In this document: in pieces, positions 61,140 through 64,000 of the stretch
How the letters are laid out: the number at the start of each line of letters is the position of its first letter
How positions within the stretch are numbered: position 1 is the stretch's first letter
Source: Pseudoscleropodium purum
Taxonomy: Eukaryota > Streptophyta > Bryopsida > Hypnales > Brachytheciaceae
Direction: 5' to 3'
Length of the DNA stretch: 64,000 nucleotides
Assembly: GCA_963969395.1 (NCBI GenBank)
Contig: OZ017795.1
Coordinates: forward strand, 18,891,063-18,955,062
Program-made: the position numbers and the translations under genes
Notes under the pieces: model-generated
The model's database searches: none
Seen by the model: only the letters and a program-made list of their open reading frames with translations
What the model was told of the DNA's origin: nothing

Positions 61140-64000
61140 ATTTAGGTTCTCTACTTTTAGTTAAGTCGATAAGTTGATTCCGAGTAACTAGTGATATCTT
61201 TTGTGAATCTTCCGAAGAAGCATCTAGAAGTAAAGAAATCAACTTGGTTGGCAATGAAAATTCTTATGGCAATTGTAGTATGCACATCGCCGGTCATTGC
61301 CCTTCGAAGATAAAAATCCTTGGCAGCCATCTAGTTGTCAGTCAATAATCTTTTCACCAACTCCAAATTGGACCACTTCTACTATAAATGCTACATAGAA
61401 ATTTCAGCGGCAATCACAAAACTCGCAGAGAAGGGGATCTTCTTGTGATGGTTCAAACTTTGTTCATCCATCAAAAATGTTGTCTCTACCCTTGTTATTG
61501 TGGCAAGCAAGATAACGGATTGACTCACCCATTGCAACAAAGCGTCTTCTCTAGTAGTCAATCAACCCCTCTACTGAAGGTGTACACACTTCAATTTAGT
61601 TTCAAAAAAATGGTTAAAACGATGTATACAGCTCTCTAACACTATCTAAATCTAATTGAATCTCCAATGATCTCACAACGACAATACTTAATATAACAAA
61701 GAGACTCTGTATAATCATAACAAGATCTCACAACGTCGACTTTGCTAAATCCTAACCAAATTTCACAACAATAACCATTGAACAATATCTGCACAGAAGT
61801 GTACTATGCGTCTATGCTATGCAGGAACAAAACACACCAAGGTCGAGATCTTAAATAACATCAATAATTCAATCACAAGGCAACACTCCAAATCAAATTT
61901 CCTCAACGAGTACAAATGTGTACAAACGCGTGAAAGAACAAAGCACAAAACTCCAATGGATAAGGTTATACAATAGATAGGGTTATTTGTAGTACTAAAC
62001 CAATAGGGTTGCAAAATGCGGATATCATTTTTATGGGCAATTTTGTTAAAATGGCGGTATTCTAGATGCCATTTGTGTGATGGCGGCTTATTCCAAATGC
62101 CATTTGTACAGTGCTTTCTACCACATGGGGCCATGAAACATTGCTATATGTGCGCATGGAAGGTATAGGCATGCCGAACCACTCACAAAACCAACAGAAT
62201 TCTCAACTCCGCTACCTTTTTTTTTCCATAAACAATCCTATTTTTGCTTGAGATTTTCAACCTTTCACCAAAATAGTTTCTTGCCATTTTACCAGAATAC
62301 CACCATTTTAACGAAATTCCCTATTTTTATTCTATTAGCCAATAGGATTGCAAGACTTGTAAATGCTTTTTAGTACATAAAAACACTGACAACATTATCT
62401 TGAACGTGCAAAGCCATAGGATTTCAAATTGTGTTTATCCTTTCTAGTTGGAAAATCTGTATTTTTTTAATTTATAAATTTTTTTTGGAAGATTTGTATA
62501 TCTTTAATAGTGTTTTAAAAAAAATTACTATGTTTTTTTGCAAATTTGTATATCTTTTGTATTGAATGTAATTTTAAATTTTTTTATACTAAGCACTTCA
62601 AAATATTTTAAAATTAAAGCAGATGCACCCGAAAGTGCACCTTGTCTAAAATCACTATCATCACTCTATATACATCTTCAGAATCAATATATAAAATGGC
62701 TCTCAAAATGTTTTATACACTAATAAAAATTGCCATTGGTAATAGAAAAATTAGAGATTTAAACAAAATTTGGATATGTTGTACTATAAATAACACAATT
62801 GCATAAGATGAATTATTATTTGTTGAAATTTTATAATTTTTTTGAGGGTTTTGGAATGACTTATAAGAGACATAAGTATTTAGAGTGATATTTTAGACAA
62901 TTATATTGCACTCAATGAAAAACTTTAATTATAAAAATTCTTACCAAAAAAATTCCAAATAGAATTCTCATTCCATTTTCTAAAGCATATTGAAAAAATT
63001 TCTTATATTAAGAGGTTTTTCACTAACAAATTTGATTAAATTCTTACAAAATCAAAAAAATATTTAAGAAATTTTGGAAAATTATTTTACATTAGCATAA
63101 ACTTGTACTTCAACCTATCCAAAAATTGTTGAAAAAATAATCTAATTTCTCATTTAAGCTTAATTAAAACAACTTTTGAAGTGTATGAATATATAAGAGA
63201 GCCGTTGTATGTGGAATAGTAGAAAAAACAATTTTAGAGCATCTACCAAAAAATTGTGATCTTTCATAATTTTTGCATAAAGTATCCAAATGTTGTGTTA
63301 TTTGGTGCATTGGGAACTCCCTTTCATTTGTTAATAAGAAAATATGAAAATTTGACCAATATAATAATAGTAACTAGATACAATAGTAAAAAATGGCGAT
63401 TTGGAAGGTAACCACTATACTTTTGTGTTCCATGTCATTGCTAATGAAAAACGTGAAAATGCAACTACATCTTTTCCCAACTATGTATATTGGTAAAACA
63501 TCAAAATGTTAGAGTCTTTGCCAAAATGTGAAGCCTCGCCAAAGTATATATATTCATGTCAATTTGAAAATATACATATAAATATACATGTATATTTCAT
63601 AATTATATCAACTTGGTATTTTACATATAAATTTTTAATAATTCTATTCTATCATCCTTAAATGCCTAGCCATCTATTTATTTAATGGTATACATAATCA
63701 AACTTCATTGAAGTCATTCACTTTTTGTAGTGTTGTTTTATTACTCTAAATTCTATAGCTAATTAGCTTCATGCATGTGTAAACCAATAAAAAAAGGAAA
63801 TAATTATAAAAAAAAATTGTTTCATTTTATAAATCATAATGCAATGATTCACCCAAAATTTTTGAGATCATAGTTCAAAGGTGATCTTAAAAAGATAGAA
63901 ATAAAATAAAGATTAATTATATTTTATATTCTATTAGTTATGTACAAAAAAATTAATGGATGTATAGATGCCAGTGAAGGTTCTTATTATGCTCTTATTA
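61140..64000. other. AT-rich intergenic DNA with a foldback at 62025-62335
   Basis: No gene supported. An inverted repeat lies at about 62025-62075 (TTGTTAAAATGGCGGTATTC) and 62280-62335, whose reverse complement reads TCGTTAAAATGGTGGTATTC. Imperfect direct repeats CCAATAGGGTTGCAA and CCAATAGGATTGCAA lie just outside the arms. From 62340 to 64000 the DNA is low-complexity AT-rich. Confidence 0.5.

Overview
The window looks like nuclear DNA of a land plant, most likely a moss. It is very AT-rich, its genes have plant-type introns, and it carries LTR and CACTA transposons. Its main gene joins a protein-kinase-like domain to NB-ARC and leucine-rich repeats, an architecture I know as a moss class (kinase-NBS-LRR, called PNL) from published bryophyte surveys. 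No database search was possible, so the species is inference.

Layout. 1-328 (minus): the start of a very acidic protein running off the left edge, tentatively the SAS10/UTP3 ribosome-biogenesis factor. 3395-6179 (plus): a complete eight-exon secretory cyclophilin (CYP23 type), all splice junctions traced. 6.2-15.2 kb: AT-rich intergenic DNA with an LTR-like promoter, a compound microsatellite and short tandem repeats. 15.26-19.06 kb (plus): a 5 x 33-bp repeat carrying TGACTCA, then a TATA box and a receptor-less protein kinase gene. 20.46-22.95 kb: a hairpin cluster and a non-autonomous CACTA-type transposon with terminal inverted repeats and a CAT target duplication. 28.4-39.7 kb (plus): the pseudokinase-NB-ARC-LRR gene, about 2618 residues after one in-frame splice. 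Its 34 nearly identical 48-residue LRR units are followed by a frameshift and by decayed units. 44.46-61.13 kb (minus): a decayed, unrecognised zinc-finger gene split by a 12.4-kb Ty3/gypsy element (46930-59330) with identical-looking 854-bp LTRs and an ATGGA target duplication.

How the genes relate. The two kinase-type genes lie about 10 kb apart in the same orientation and share a layout: long GC-richer leader, helical N-terminal domain, kinase fold. The first keeps all kinase catalytic residues. The second has lost the catalytic Asp and the DFG glycine and is fused to an NLR. A kinase guarded by, or signalling through, a pseudokinase-NLR is an attractive but untested reading. The LRR array evolves like a minisatellite, which could generate recognition diversity and also explain the truncation. 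The retrotransposon and the gene it interrupts both carry nonsense codons of the kind expected from cytosine deamination. Downstream of integrase the retrotransposon holds about 4 kb of extra open frames of unknown function.
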